Below, piece by piece: positions 1-9,334 of a stretch of 64,000 nucleotides of DNA. The position numbers and the translations under genes were made by a program. The stretch is taken from assembly GCF_900103185.1 (NCBI RefSeq), contig NZ_FNJD01000004.1:165001-229000 (forward strand), given 5' to 3'. Every line of letters starts with the position of its first letter. The stretch's first letter is position 1. Origin of the DNA: Sulfitobacter litoralis. Its GTDB lineage: Bacteria > Pseudomonadota > Alphaproteobacteria > Rhodobacterales > Rhodobacteraceae. The notes beneath the pieces were generated by a model. That model was not told where the DNA came from. It saw nothing but the letters and a program-made list of their open reading frames with translations, and searched no databases.

Positions 1-507
1 CATTGCGTGATTTGATGATGCGCAGGCGGTAGAGACGGTGAACGACGGCCCCTTGAGGCGATGCTCCATGCTGACGTGGCTGGCTGCGGCGTTGTTCATC
101 AGACGTGGCACGACAAAGGGATGCACGCGGTTCTTTCCCTCGGCATAAACCGCGCGGTAGTTATCGTCCCACGTGCTCACCCCGCCGCCTGCCGTACCAA
201 GCACCACGCCGGATTTTGCGGCAAGCTCGCCTTCGAAAACAAGCCCCGACTGGATAATCGCCTCGGAGGCCGCGGCCAGCGTGAATTGGGTGAACCGGTC
301 ATAGAGCGCAATTTTTTGGCGGTTGTGCTGGCTTTCACCGTCAAATCCGTGCACCTGCCCGCCGATCTGGATCGACAGCCGTTCCACGTCGCGAAACGCA
401 AGCGGCCCAATACCACAAACCCCGTTGCGCATGGCCGCAAGCGTATCGGGCACGTTCAACCCCAGCGGATTGACCGTGCCCGCGCCCGTGATGACGACCC
501 GTTTCAC
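1..507 (-). CDS. Beta-ketoacyl-ACP synthase, FabF type (3' part outside the window)
   Basis: Condensing enzyme that would elongate an acyl chain carried on an ACP. The visible 169 residues begin VKRVVITGAG, a typical KS N-terminus, and reach the active-site Cys162 in STACASSNHA at the window edge; the His-His half of the active site is outside. The start is a GTG at 507, three bases after the stop of the upstream acyl carrier protein gene, so the two are certainly co-transcribed. The lpxD-ACP-KS order suggests the KS works on a dedicated carrier for a special acyl chain rather than being the housekeeping FabF, but that is inference. Confidence 0.9.
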   Translation of the reverse strand, partial: MKRVVITGAGTVNPLGLNVPDTLAAMRNGVCGIGPLAFRDVERLSIQIGGQVHGFDGESQHNRQKIALYDRFTQFTLAAASEAIIQSGLVFEGELAAKSGVVLGTAGGGVSTWDDNYRAVYAEGKNRVHPFVVPRLMNNAAASHVSMEHRLKGPSFTVSTACASSNHAM

Positions 508-510
508 GCG

Positions 511-768
511 TCAGGCCTGCTCGGCGCGCAGCCGTTCAACCCCTGCGACGATGCTCGCAACGCTAGAGATATCAAACCCCGTGGCGTCGGGCTGGTTCGC
601 GTTGAACGGGACCGATACATCAAAGGTTTCTTCGATCGCAAAGATGCTTTCGACGATGCCCATGCTGTCGATGCCCAGACTGTCCAGTGTGCTGCTCATG
701 CTCACGTCCGAGGGCGTCAGAAACGCTTGATCGGCGATGATGCTGATGACCTGATCTTTGATGTTCAT
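511..768 (-). CDS. Acyl carrier protein
   Basis: 85-residue acyl carrier protein. The phosphopantetheine site is DSLGIDSM with Ser35, followed by the acidic helix that partner enzymes recognise. It is followed at three bases by a ketoacyl synthase and preceded at 34 bases by lpxD, so it probably carries the acyl group made or used by these neighbours. The stretch FAIEETFDVSVP resembles the corresponding part of the specialised lipid A carrier AcpXL more than housekeeping AcpP, but the protein is shorter than AcpXL as I remember it, so I do not assign that name. Confidence 0.92.
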   Translation of the reverse strand: MNIKDQVISIIADQAFLTPSDVSMSSTLDSLGIDSMGIVESIFAIEETFDVSVPFNANQPDATGFDISSVASIVAGVERLRAEQA

Positions 769-802
769 CCTAAGTCTCCATCAGAGCGGGCCGCGGACGA
801 CC

Positions 803-1900
803 CTAGCTTGTTTCACTGTCTTTGGAGCTGCCCATCTGGGATTTTAACGCGGCCACATCGCGAAGCAAGCGCGGCAAGCGACGCAGCGCCTTGTAGCCTT
901 CGATCTGCTTGCCCATTTCCGTCGCGGGATAGCCCAGCAAGGACCGGCCTGCTGGCGCGTTCGACAGGATCTTGGTGCCGCCACCCGCGATCACACCGTC
1001 GCCGATGGTGATGTTGTCGCTGACACCCACCTGACCGCCAAGCACGACATTATCGCCAATCGTCACCGAGCCCGCGATGCCAACCTGACCACAAAGCAGA
1101 CAGTTCTTGCCCACCACAACGTTGTGGCCCAGATGCACGAGGTTATCGAGCTTGGTGCCGTCGCCAATCGTGGTGTTGCGAATGGTGCCGCTATCCACCG
1201 TGCAGTTCATCCCACATTCCACGTCATTCCCGATGGTCACACTTCCAAGCGTGTGAATACGGTTCCATTGTTGCGCTTTTGTGTCGCCGCGATCGCCAAG
1301 TGTCTTGCGGGTCTGCTCAACTGTGCTGGGTTCGGCTGTCACAAAGGAAAATCCGTCGCCGCCAATGCGCGCGCCTGGTTGTGCGATGAAATCGTCGCCG
1401 ATGCGGACCCGAGCACCGATGCTGACATGATCCCGCAGATAGGCGCTCTTGCCCAGAACCGCGTCTGTTCCGATATAGCATTGCGGCCCGATGACAGAGC
1501 CAGCGCCAATCTGCGCACCTGCCGCCACAATGGCCAGCGGCCCTACAGATACATCGTCTGCCAGCTGTGCTGTCGGGTCAATGACGGCAGAGGGGTGGAT
1601 ACCCGTCCCAAAGCCCTGCCCCGGGTCCATCATGCGGGTCAGTCCCGACATGGCAAAACGCGGACGATCCGGCAGGATCGCCGCCTTCAATCCCATCTCT
1701 TGCCAGTCGGCATCGGGCCAGAGCATAGCAGCACGCGCCGCGCCGTCTGACAGGGATTGCGCGTATTTGGGGCTCATGGCGAGCGCCAGATCGTCGGGAC
1801 CCGCGTCGGCTGGCTCTGCCAATTTGGCAATCGAGATGGACGTATCGCCGACCGCTGGCAAGCCAAGCGCGTCGGCGATCTGTTGGATGGTATAAGTCAT
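803..1900 (-). CDS. lpxD: UDP-3-O-acylglucosamine N-acyltransferase (LpxD)
   Basis: Third step of lipid A synthesis: transfers an N-linked 3-hydroxyacyl chain from ACP to UDP-3-O-acyl-glucosamine in the cytoplasm. 365 residues: an N-terminal uridine-binding-like domain (about 1-100), a left-handed beta-helix of hexapeptide repeats (about 100-320, for example VTIGDN and ITIGDG) and a C-terminal helical tail. The catalytic His is His259 in HLGHNV. It is not in the usual bamA-lpxD-fabZ-lpxA setting within this window but heads an lpxD-ACP-KS unit. It could therefore be a second copy for a special acyl chain or simply the relocated single copy. Confidence 0.93.
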   Translation of the reverse strand: MTYTIQQIADALGLPAVGDTSISIAKLAEPADAGPDDLALAMSPKYAQSLSDGAARAAMLWPDADWQEMGLKAAILPDRPRFAMSGLTRMMDPGQGFGTGIHPSAVIDPTAQLADDVSVGPLAIVAAGAQIGAGSVIGPQCYIGTDAVLGKSAYLRDHVSIGARVRIGDDFIAQPGARIGGDGFSFVTAEPSTVEQTRKTLGDRGDTKAQQWNRIHTLGSVTIGNDVECGMNCTVDSGTIRNTTIGDGTKLDNLVHLGHNVVVGKNCLLCGQVGIAGSVTIGDNVVLGGQVGVSDNITIGDGVIAGGGTKILSNAPAGRSLLGYPATEMGKQIEGYKALRRLPRLLRDVAALKSQMGSSKDSETS

Positions 1901-1927
1901 ATGCGGTCTCCCCTTATCAGGGACGAG

Positions 1928-3556
1928 TTAACCCTGAACCGCGCCCAATGCCACCCCCGCCTTGCTCAGCGCATCCCAAATGCGACCGTCGCGGCCATAG
2001 ATGTCGGCACGATACTGCGTGTGACCCCGTGGCGTGGTAAAGGCGGTCCGATAGATGAGGTGGACGGGCAGTTCTTTGTCCAGATGCACAAAGGTTTCAC
2101 GTCCTGTGGCCAACTGGCGTTTGAAATACCCGACCGGATCAGCAGTTTGCGCCGCCAGAAGTGTATAGGCAAAATCGAACGGATCCGCGAGCCGCACGCA
2201 GCCGTGGCTAAAGGCGCGCACATCGCGGCTGAAGAGGCTCTTGGACGGCGTGTCGTGCAGGTAAATGTTGTATTTGTTGGGGAAGATGAACTTTACCAGA
2301 CCAAGTGCATTGGACCGACCGGGCTTTTGACGCATGCCATAGGGGAACGTGCGTTCGGTATAGCGGCTAAAGTTCACCGAGCCTCGGCTGACGATCCGGC
2401 CCCGGCCATCGATCAGATCAATATGGCCCGCAGCATTCGGATTCCGCTTCATCGAAGGCAGGTATTCCTTGGTCACAATTGACCGTGGCACCGTCCATGT
2501 GGGGTTGATGACGATATATTCCATCACATCCGAAAATTCCGGAGTCAGACGGTCGGACTCATTTGCACCGACGACGGTACGGGTTTCGAAGGTTACCAAT
2601 CCGTTATCGACCACAGAGGCGGTAAACGCAGGAATGTTAACCAGAATGTGACGTGCACCGCGTTCCTTGTTCAGCCAGCGCTCGCGCTCCATCGCGACGA
2701 TGACCGACTGCAGACGGGTTTCGACGGTTTTGTTGATCTCGGCCATGGTGCTAGGACCGGCCACGCCGTCTTCGTTCAAACCGTGGTCTTTCTGAAAGCT
2801 CAGAACGGCGTCTTGCAGGGTTGCGTCATACGTCATCACGTTCGACCGCTTGAGGTACCCCATCGACATCAAGCGGTTACGCAGCGCGACCACCTGCGCC
2901 CCTTGCGCGCCCGGTTTCAATGACGACGCGGGCACCGCAGGGCCCCAACCGCCCTGGCTCAGCAGCTGTTCCATCCGTAGCTTTTCACGCATCAGAGCGT
3001 TATATTCCATCGTGTTCGGACGCAGATTGCGCAGAAACGGCGTGGGATCTGCGGCAATGAAATCGGTCAGAGTGGTTTGACGGTCGCGGTACGGCACCTC
3101 GCGCACGATGGACGGGTCGATACGCGACGGCACCAGCACACCGGTTTGAAGGTCGCGGGCGTATTGTAAGAACACGCGCGTCATCTCTACCTCGGCGAGA
3201 CCGCGATCACGCGGAGTTTGCGCAGCCTTTAGCGTTTCCATCAACCCTTGGGGGTCGTAGCGCGCGACAGGCAACCCATGCAGATCTGCGGCGCGGATGG
3301 CAGACATCAACGCAGCGCGACGTGCACGCTGTGTGTCGTTTGCTTCGGTCCAGATCGGCGCGTAACCGTGGGTCCGGTAATACGCAGCGATGTCTTCGTC
3401 CCGCGATGCGGCTTCCGCGACGGCTTGTTTGAACGCGGTCACCTGCGCAAAAGCGGGCTGCGGTGCGGTAAGGAGCGTCAAAGCTGTCGCTGCCGCCCCG
3501 AGAAAACCAGTAAGGCGGCGAAATTTCCGCGATTGAATAGCTAAAATACGAGTCAT
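1928..3556 (-). CDS. L,D-transpeptidase with peptidoglycan-binding domain (YcbB type)
   Basis: Periplasmic enzyme that forms 3-3 peptidoglycan cross-links or anchors proteins to murein. 542 residues: Sec signal peptide ending about AFA at 37, an L,D-transpeptidase scaffold domain (about 45-200), a PG_binding_1 domain (about 210-270, LKPGAQGAQVVALRNRL) and a YkuD catalytic domain with HDTPSK and SHGCVRLADP, nucleophile Cys453. Length and domain order match the YcbB/LdtD group. It is divergent from a DUF882 peptidase-like gene, a cell-wall pairing that fits its role. Confidence 0.93.
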   Translation of the reverse strand: MTRILAIQSRKFRRLTGFLGAAATALTLLTAPQPAFAQVTAFKQAVAEAASRDEDIAAYYRTHGYAPIWTEANDTQRARRAALMSAIRAADLHGLPVARYDPQGLMETLKAAQTPRDRGLAEVEMTRVFLQYARDLQTGVLVPSRIDPSIVREVPYRDRQTTLTDFIAADPTPFLRNLRPNTMEYNALMREKLRMEQLLSQGGWGPAVPASSLKPGAQGAQVVALRNRLMSMGYLKRSNVMTYDATLQDAVLSFQKDHGLNEDGVAGPSTMAEINKTVETRLQSVIVAMERERWLNKERGARHILVNIPAFTASVVDNGLVTFETRTVVGANESDRLTPEFSDVMEYIVINPTWTVPRSIVTKEYLPSMKRNPNAAGHIDLIDGRGRIVSRGSVNFSRYTERTFPYGMRQKPGRSNALGLVKFIFPNKYNIYLHDTPSKSLFSRDVRAFSHGCVRLADPFDFAYTLLAAQTADPVGYFKRQLATGRETFVHLDKELPVHLIYRTAFTTPRGHTQYRADIYGRDGRIWDALSKAGVALGAVQG

Positions 3557-3869
3557 TGATTCCCCCGAAATCGGTGAGCTTTGGTTTCCCTAGATACGCA
3601 TGGAACCCCGGCATATTGTCCAATAACAAAGCCCGTGAACTGGAATCTAAGGGTAAATTGATGCTTATCCGCATCGCCCCTGTTGCAAAAATGAACACCT
3701 CCCTAAGCGTTGCGCAAAAATTCGCCTAAATTTGTTGTGAGATGGAACCTTTTCGATTCAGCACTTGGTTCAAGAATCGCGCTATGCCATAAATTGTTGC
3801 ATCTGGGGATCGATGGAAATTTCCGTGTAACATCATGGAACCAAAGGCAGAAAACGGGACACATAATTA
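3557..3869. other. 313-base divergent intergenic region
   Basis: Separates the L,D-transpeptidase (leftward) from the DUF882 gene (rightward) and must hold both promoters. It is A+T-richer than the flanking genes. I see no open reading frame with a credible start, no RNA gene and no clear operator in it. Confidence 0.6.
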
Positions 3870-4439
3870 ATGACTGGTAAGAGCACTTCGGGCATGACCC
3901 GGCGCTCCGTATTGGGCGCATTCGCAGCGACAGCCGTAGCAGCAGCACCGAGCTTTGCAAACGCAGCAGGATTTTTACGTGGGGCCGGCGATATTCGTCG
4001 CATCAAGATGTATTCCGGTCGTACCGGCGAACGCATCGACATGATCTATTGGATCGAAGGCAACTACATCAAAGATGCCGTATCCGAATTGAACTATTTT
4101 ATGCGCGACTGGCGTACCGATGGTGTCAAATCGATGGACTTGCGTACCGTCGATATCATGGCCGCCTCGCACAACCTTCTCGACGTATCCGAACCTTACA
4201 TGCTTTTGTCCGGCTATCGCAGCCCGCAGACAAACGCGATGCTGCGCTCCAGATCGGGCGGTGTAGCCAAGAACTCCTTGCACATGCGGGGTCAGGCCGC
4301 TGATTTGCGTCTCGCATCCCGTTCGGTGAACCAAATGGCCCGCGCGGCAATCGCCTGCAACGGCGGCGGTGTCGGTCGCTACTCGGGCTCGAACTTCGTC
4401 CATATGGATTGCGGTCAGGTGCGTAACTGGGGCGGTTAA
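3870..4439 (+). CDS. DUF882 (YcbK-like) peptidase M15A-fold protein, Tat-exported
   Basis: 189 residues. The N-terminus MTRRSVLGAFAAT carries a twin-arginine export signal cleaved about residue 32. The rest is a DUF882/M15A domain with probable zinc ligands His138 (SLHMRGQAADL), Asp145 and His178 (HMD), as in D-Ala-D-Ala carboxypeptidase-like metal enzymes, and an SGYRSP motif at 114-119. It probably trims or binds peptidoglycan in the periplasm. It lies divergent from an L,D-transpeptidase. The ribosome site is weak for the chosen start; the next ATG at 3894 begins exactly at TRRS and would leave a very short Tat n-region. Confidence 0.85.
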   Translation: MTGKSTSGMTRRSVLGAFAATAVAAAPSFANAAGFLRGAGDIRRIKMYSGRTGERIDMIYWIEGNYIKDAVSELNYFMRDWRTDGVKSMDLRTVDIMAASHNLLDVSEPYMLLSGYRSPQTNAMLRSRSGGVAKNSLHMRGQAADLRLASRSVNQMARAAIACNGGGVGRYSGSNFVHMDCGQVRNWGG

Positions 4440-4466
4440 TCGCGCCTCTGAGTTTACCACGGAAAC

Positions 4467-4490
4467 AAAGCGCCCTCGGGCGCTTTTTTC
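4467..4490 (+). terminator. Rho-independent terminator after DUF882 gene
   Basis: Stem AAAGCGCC / GGCGCTTT with a CTCG loop followed by a run of T, 27 bases after the stop codon. Confidence 0.85.
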
Positions 4491-4525
4491 GTTTTTAAAC
4501 ACCGCCAAAGAACACCGTCAGATTT

Positions 4526-4957
4526 TCAGCCGATCCACGCCAGCGTGACCCAGGCCAACACCCCATAGCGCAGTGCCTTGCCGATCCCGACGATCGCCAC
4601 AAAGGACCAAAGCGGTTCTTTCAACACGCCTGCCGTGACGGTCAGCGCATCCCCGACAACAGGGAACCAGCTGACCAGCAGCGACCAGCGCCCATAGCGC
4701 GCGTACCATGTCTCGGCGCGTGCCATCTGCGACGGCGATGCGGGGAACCAGCGTTTGCCCTGAAACCGCAACACCGCATGACCCAGCCCCCAATTTACCA
4801 CCGACCCCAGCACATTGCCGACCGTTGCCACAGCCAGCAACACAAGAACCCCGTGCTGACCATGTAGCATCAGACCGACAAGCAGCGCTTCGGATTGCAT
4901 CGGAAGAATCGTAGCAGCCAGAAAGGCGACGGTGAATAGGCTGAGGTATCCGGTCAT
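4526..4957 (-). CDS. YqaA/DedA-family membrane protein
   Basis: About 143 residues with several hydrophobic segments, starting MTGYLSLFTVAFLAAT and containing LPMQSEALLVGL and an SWFPVVGDALTVTAGVL stretch typical of the small SNARE-associated/DedA (VTT) membrane proteins, implicated in membrane lipid or proton homeostasis. I prefer the ATG at 4957 because GGGGAG lies 9 bases upstream; an ATG at 4981 would add eight residues without a good ribosome site. It stands alone between a terminator and tRNA-Ser. Confidence 0.8.
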   Translation of the reverse strand: MTGYLSLFTVAFLAATILPMQSEALLVGLMLHGQHGVLVLLAVATVGNVLGSVVNWGLGHAVLRFQGKRWFPASPSQMARAETWYARYGRWSLLVSWFPVVGDALTVTAGVLKEPLWSFVAIVGIGKALRYGVLAWVTLAWIG

Positions 4958-5046
4958 CCGGACCATCTCCCCGAACGGCATGCCACGCCGCTATCGGGCG
5001 GCTGCAACCGCAAGTCATCGCGGTGAATTTTATCGTAAGAGGGATA

Positions 5047-5136
5047 TGGCGGACAGACAGGGATTCGAACCCTGGAGACGGTCTCCCGCCTACACACTTT
5101 CCAGGCGTGCGCCTTCGACCACTCGGCCACCTGTCC
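5047..5136 (-). tRNA. tRNA-Ser(GGA)
   Basis: Read on the minus strand: acceptor GGACAGG pairing with TCTGTCC, discriminator G and encoded CCA, anticodon loop CTGGAAA with anticodon GGA, a long variable arm (GCGGGAGACCGTC) and T-arm GGTTCGAATCC. The class II architecture with the long variable arm confirms serine. Confidence 0.97.
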
Positions 5137-5218
5137 ATTGAGGGGGTGTTTAGCGTGACCTGCTGTCAGGGTGCAAGGGGTAAAACGCGCGAATTTCAAC
5201 AAGATTTCAATGCGCCGC

Positions 5219-5938
5219 TCAGCTGTCGAGATGGACGTATATCCGACGGGTGTCGCGCCCCTTTTTCTCAATCTTACCAAGGCGTATCGCGCCGATCTCT
5301 CCGGTTCTGGCGACATGGGTACCGCCACAGGGCTGAAGGTCGATCCAGGCGTTATCCTCGCCGATCTGCACCAACCGCACCTCGGCTGCTGTCGCCGGTG
5401 GGGCGACAGACAATGTCTTGACCAGATCAGGAGCGGCTTGCAGTTCTTCTTGGGTAATCCAATGATCGGTAATCGGTAAATCTTGCCCAATATAAGACAG
5501 CAGCGCGTCTTCTATCGCGTCGCGATCCTCTGGCGCATCGGCTAGATCAAAGTCGATCCGTCCGTGTGTCGCCGAAATCTGCCCGCCGACCACGGGAAAC
5601 GGCACCACCACAGACAGCAAATGCAACAGGCTGTGCACGCGCATATGCCGGTGACGGCGGTCCCAATCCAGCGCTAGCGTCACATGGGTACCCGCCTGTG
5701 GAATAACCGCCGGTTCGGCGGGGACCAGAATAACACTGCCGTCCTGCCCCTTTACCGTGGTGGCAATAGGCATACGTTGCCTGTCCCAGCTCAGCCAACC
5801 ACTGTCGCCGGGTTGCCCGCCGCCAGTGGGGTAAAACAGCGCACGGTCCAGTACGATCCCACCTTCAGGCGTGATAGAGACGACTTTTGCCGCGCTGTCG
5901 CGGGCGTAGGTGTCGGTAAGGTAGATCGGTTGGCTCAA
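5219..5938 (-). CDS. alaX: Alanyl-tRNA editing protein AlaX
   Basis: Free-standing editing domain that deacylates mischarged Ser- or Gly-tRNA(Ala). 239 residues with an N-terminal barrel domain (FYPTGGGQPGDSG, 36-48, as in AlaRS) and a C-terminal second-additional domain with zinc ligands His102, His106 (HSLLH) and Cys204, His208 (CGGTH). The start is a TTG at 5938 whose last bases overlap the stop of the MscS gene (TTGA), so translation is probably coupled and this is the last gene of the long leftward run. Confidence 0.92.
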   Translation of the reverse strand: MSQPIYLTDTYARDSAAKVVSITPEGGIVLDRALFYPTGGGQPGDSGWLSWDRQRMPIATTVKGQDGSVILVPAEPAVIPQAGTHVTLALDWDRRHRHMRVHSLLHLLSVVVPFPVVGGQISATHGRIDFDLADAPEDRDAIEDALLSYIGQDLPITDHWITQEELQAAPDLVKTLSVAPPATAAEVRLVQIGEDNAWIDLQPCGGTHVARTGEIGAIRLGKIEKKGRDTRRIYVHLDS

Positions 5939-8289
5939 TTGTCCGCTTCTCCGTCTGGTTTCGGCGCTTTTGGCGCTGGTTCGGGCGCGCGATTGCGGAA
6001 CCAGACATCGCGCTGTGGAAAGGGGACTTCGATTTTTTCTTCGGCAAAGCGGTCGACAATGGCGTGGTTAATATCGCTCTGGACCGACATCATCCAGTTC
6101 ACGTCCCGCAAAAATGCCCGGATCTCAAATTCAAGCGCATCTGCGCCAAAGCTCACCAACAGCACATTCGGCGCGGGGTTTGCCAGCACTAAGGGTTGTG
6201 CTTCAGCGATCTCTCGCAGAACAGTTTCGACCCGACGGGTATCGGTGCCATAAGCCACACCCACCTTTACGATAAGCCGCCCCACAGTATTGCCACGGGT
6301 AAAGTTCGTCACTGTGCCGCTGACCAAATCGGCGTTGGGGACAATAACATCGGTGCGGTCAAAGGTTTCGATCCGCGTCGACCGAACGGAAATGTCGCGC
6401 ACATAGCCCGACTTTCCGCCGACCTCGATCCAGTCGCCTTCCGAGATCGGCCGCTCGATCAGCAAGATGATCCCGGATACAAAGTTGCTGACGATATTTT
6501 GCAGGCCAAAACCGATACCGACCGACAAGGCACCAGCCACAATCGCGAGCGAGCTCAGGTCGATCCCCGCACCGGTGATCGCCGCCAGTGCGGCCAGAAA
6601 AATACCGACATACCCAAGCCCCGACAGCAAGGCGTTCTGCCCACCGATATCAATCTTGGTTTTGGGCAGCACATTGCTGCGCAAGGTGCCTTGCAACAAA
6701 CGCGTCAGCAGATAACCGATGGCGAAAATGATGGTAAACGCCAGCAGGTTCGACGGTGCAATACGGCTTTCTCCGACGGTAAATCCGCGCCCGAATGCGG
6801 CCCAAAGCTCTGTCAGATCGGCGACCCGCGCGCCCCAGACCAGCGCCAGCGCAGGCGCGGCCAGCATCAGCAGGATCAACCCGAAGAGCAACGGCATCAA
6901 GGCTTCGCGGGCAGCCGGTCCCTGCCCTGTTATCGCGCCGTACACATCTGCCGAAAACCGTTGCAACGCCATGACCAGCCCCAACACCGCCAGCGTCGTG
7001 ACATAGGGGCGCAAAATCGCGTCGGACAGGTCTTGGTAGCCAAAGGCGAACAGAACCGGCGCGGCAATCGACACAGCAATCGCCCCCAGCCCTGCGCTGC
7101 GCACGATCCGCGCATGCGTAGAGGCTTTGGTCACGCCATCTGCGTCTGGAGTGTCCTCGTCGGGGTCGCGATAGCCGCGCAAAATCCGGCCAATTTGAAA
7201 CAGCGCGAGGCTGGTCAGCACGGCTAGCGGAAACTGCACGACCGCACGGGTCGCCGTACTGGGGTCACCGAATTCCAACACTGTCAGGGCGACGATCGAT
7301 AAGATGATGACGAGCGTGATGGCATTCACATAAAGCCGCGCCATTTTTCGTTGGGCTGCAGGTAACGGCAGCAACGCCTCCTCCTGCTCGCGGGCGAACA
7401 CGCGTTCAGAAACCCAGCGAAACCCGAATATCATGAGCCCGATGATCGGCAGCAGTTCGACGAGCAAAGAAGATCGCGCGCCTAGAAAACCGCTTTGACG
7501 GGCGGCAATTGACAGCAAAAACAAGCCCGCCAATGGAAAAAGGATGCGCAACAGCGAGACGATGAACCGCCAGATGCCCAGACCACGCGCCTGACGATCG
7601 CGCAACGCATTCACAATCCCCATTGCCCACAGTCGGCCCCGAAAGAGCAGCAGCAGGCCCGCCAAGCCAGCCAATAGTACGGTCGGAAGATTACGTTCCA
7701 ACGTATCCAGTGCGCTGTCGGTGTCTTGTTCTGCACTTTCTTCCCAGAAAGCGGCGAAGGCGTTTTGCACGTCAACCAGTGCGGGGGCCCAATAGGCCGG
7801 GTTTAGGGGTGACGGCGTCGCACGCAGCAGCCGTTCGGTTTGTCGATCACGGATGCGTTTGTCGATCTCGCGGACCAGACCGTCAGCCCGCAGGAACTCT
7901 CGTTCTGCGATCTGGACGGGGGCGAGCAGCGTGTTCAGTTGTTGATTGATATCGGCGCGGGTTTTAGCGACTTCGGGCGCTTCGGGTTCGGCGTTCTCGC
8001 CCTCAGGCACAGGACCCAAAGCGGCAAGCTGGTCGCGCAGTGCGGCGATGCGATCGGCGTTCAAGGTGCGCGCCGCCTCGAATTCAGACCGGTAACCGAC
8101 CACACGCGCGCGCATGCTTTCAAGTTCGGTGGTCGGGGTATCGACCTCTTCCACCGATTGTTCAGCCTTAACGGCGACGCTGTCCCACCGCTCTGCCGTT
8201 TCTTCGACATCGGTCTGCGCGATGGCCGCGGTCGTCAGGCAAAGCGCCAGAAGACCGCCGGCCAGAAGCCCCCTGAGCGTGGCGTTCAT
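5935..8289 (-). CDS. Large mechanosensitive channel (MscS family, DUF3772-type N-terminus)
   Basis: 784 residues from the ATG at 8289, which overlaps the cysK stop by ATGA; a longer in-frame extension lacks support. Order: signal peptide (about 1-24), periplasmic coiled-coil/DUF3772 region (about 25-190), many transmembrane helices (about 200-590), then the MscS core with the pore-lining helix rich in Gly and Ala (LSVGIGFGLQNIVSNFVSG), the beta domain (IERPISEGDWIEVGG) and a cytoplasmic vestibule. It resembles MscK/YbdG-type large channels that vent solutes under hypo-osmotic shock. It is coupled to cysK upstream and alaX downstream. Confidence 0.9.
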   Translation of the reverse strand: MNATLRGLLAGGLLALCLTTAAIAQTDVEETAERWDSVAVKAEQSVEEVDTPTTELESMRARVVGYRSEFEAARTLNADRIAALRDQLAALGPVPEGENAEPEAPEVAKTRADINQQLNTLLAPVQIAEREFLRADGLVREIDKRIRDRQTERLLRATPSPLNPAYWAPALVDVQNAFAAFWEESAEQDTDSALDTLERNLPTVLLAGLAGLLLLFRGRLWAMGIVNALRDRQARGLGIWRFIVSLLRILFPLAGLFLLSIAARQSGFLGARSSLLVELLPIIGLMIFGFRWVSERVFAREQEEALLPLPAAQRKMARLYVNAITLVIILSIVALTVLEFGDPSTATRAVVQFPLAVLTSLALFQIGRILRGYRDPDEDTPDADGVTKASTHARIVRSAGLGAIAVSIAAPVLFAFGYQDLSDAILRPYVTTLAVLGLVMALQRFSADVYGAITGQGPAAREALMPLLFGLILLMLAAPALALVWGARVADLTELWAAFGRGFTVGESRIAPSNLLAFTIIFAIGYLLTRLLQGTLRSNVLPKTKIDIGGQNALLSGLGYVGIFLAALAAITGAGIDLSSLAIVAGALSVGIGFGLQNIVSNFVSGIILLIERPISEGDWIEVGGKSGYVRDISVRSTRIETFDRTDVIVPNADLVSGTVTNFTRGNTVGRLIVKVGVAYGTDTRRVETVLREIAEAQPLVLANPAPNVLLVSFGADALEFEIRAFLRDVNWMMSVQSDINHAIVDRFAEEKIEVPFPQRDVWFRNRAPEPAPKAPKPDGEADN

Positions 8290-9320
8290 TGGTCTTCGAA
8301 AACGCCAGGAATGGATTGTGGCGCACGGTCCAGCCAACCTGGTACCGGCAGGTTTTTTTCGCGCAGGAAATCGGGGTTGAACAGTTTCGACTGATAACGC
8401 GTGCCAAAGTCGCACAGGATCGTCACAATGGTATGACCAGGCCCCATATCCTTGGCCAAACGCACGGCGCCCGCCACGTTCACGCCCGACGACGCGCCAA
8501 GGCACAGCCCTTCGTGTTGTAGTAGGTCAAAGACATAGGGCAGCGCCTCGGCGTCCGACACGTTATAGCTGAAATCAGGCGTGAACCCTTCGAGGTTCTT
8601 GGTAATGCGGACCTGACCGATGCCCTCGGCGATCGATCCGCCTTCGGCAACCAGTTCACCTTTGGTGTAATAGTTATGTAGCGCCGCCCCATCGGGATCG
8701 GCAATCGCGATTTTCACGCCCTTGGGCTGCAACGCCATGCCAATACCGGCCAGCGTCCCGCCTGAACCGACCGCACAGCAGAACCCATCGACCTTGCCGC
8801 CGGTCTGTTCCCAGATTTCGGGGCCGGTGGTTTCAATATGCGCCTGACGGTTGGCAACGTTGTCAAACTGGTTGGCCCAGATCACACCCTCGTTTGTGGT
8901 ACGTGCCAGCTCGTTCGCAAGACGTTCAGAATAGCGCACAAAGTTGTTGGGGTTGCGATACGGCGCGGCTGGCACCTGCACCAGCTCGGCACCGGCCAGA
9001 CGCAGCATGTCCTTCTTTTCCTGACTTTGCGTTTCAGGAATGACAATCACGGTTTTGAACCCCATCGACGCGCCGACCAGCGCAAGCCCGATGCCGGTGT
9101 TGCCCGCCGTGCCTTCAACAATCGTGCCGCCGGGTTTCAGCGTGCCCTTGGCGATGGCATCCTGAATGATGAACAGGGCGGCCCGGTCCTTGACCGATTG
9201 GCCGGGGTTCATGAATTCTGCCTTGCCATATATCTCGCAGCCGGTTTCCTCGCTCGCCTTGCGCAGACGGATAAGAGGTGTGTTGCCAATGGCCTGTGCC
9301 AGATCAGATGCGACGTGCAT
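8286..9320 (-). CDS. cysK: Cysteine synthase (O-acetylserine sulfhydrylase)
   Basis: PLP enzyme making cysteine from O-acetylserine and sulfide. 344 residues; PLP lysine Lys44 in GQSVKDRA, phosphate loop GTAGNTGIGLA and a C-terminal serine-binding GASSGVNVAG. It lies 14 bases after trgB. In Rhodobacter sphaeroides the trgAB and cysK genes are also neighbours and all contribute to high tellurite resistance, so the arrangement here is a conserved locus. It overlaps the next gene (MscS) by four bases. Confidence 0.93.
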   Translation of the reverse strand: MHVASDLAQAIGNTPLIRLRKASEETGCEIYGKAEFMNPGQSVKDRAALFIIQDAIAKGTLKPGGTIVEGTAGNTGIGLALVGASMGFKTVIVIPETQSQEKKDMLRLAGAELVQVPAAPYRNPNNFVRYSERLANELARTTNEGVIWANQFDNVANRQAHIETTGPEIWEQTGGKVDGFCCAVGSGGTLAGIGMALQPKGVKIAIADPDGAALHNYYTKGELVAEGGSIAEGIGQVRITKNLEGFTPDFSYNVSDAEALPYVFDLLQHEGLCLGASSGVNVAGAVRLAKDMGPGHTIVTILCDFGTRYQSKLFNPDFLREKNLPVPGWLDRAPQSIPGVFEDQ

Positions 9321-9334
9321 GGAATGCTCCTAAA

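Noticed and set aside
61..1011. Plus-strand open frame of 316 codons
   Set aside because: Antisense to the clear KS, ACP and LpxD genes; no ribosome site or family resemblance.
5935..8505. Longer MscS start at 8505
   Set aside because: It would lie inside cysK; the ATGA overlap at 8289 gives a clean signal peptide.
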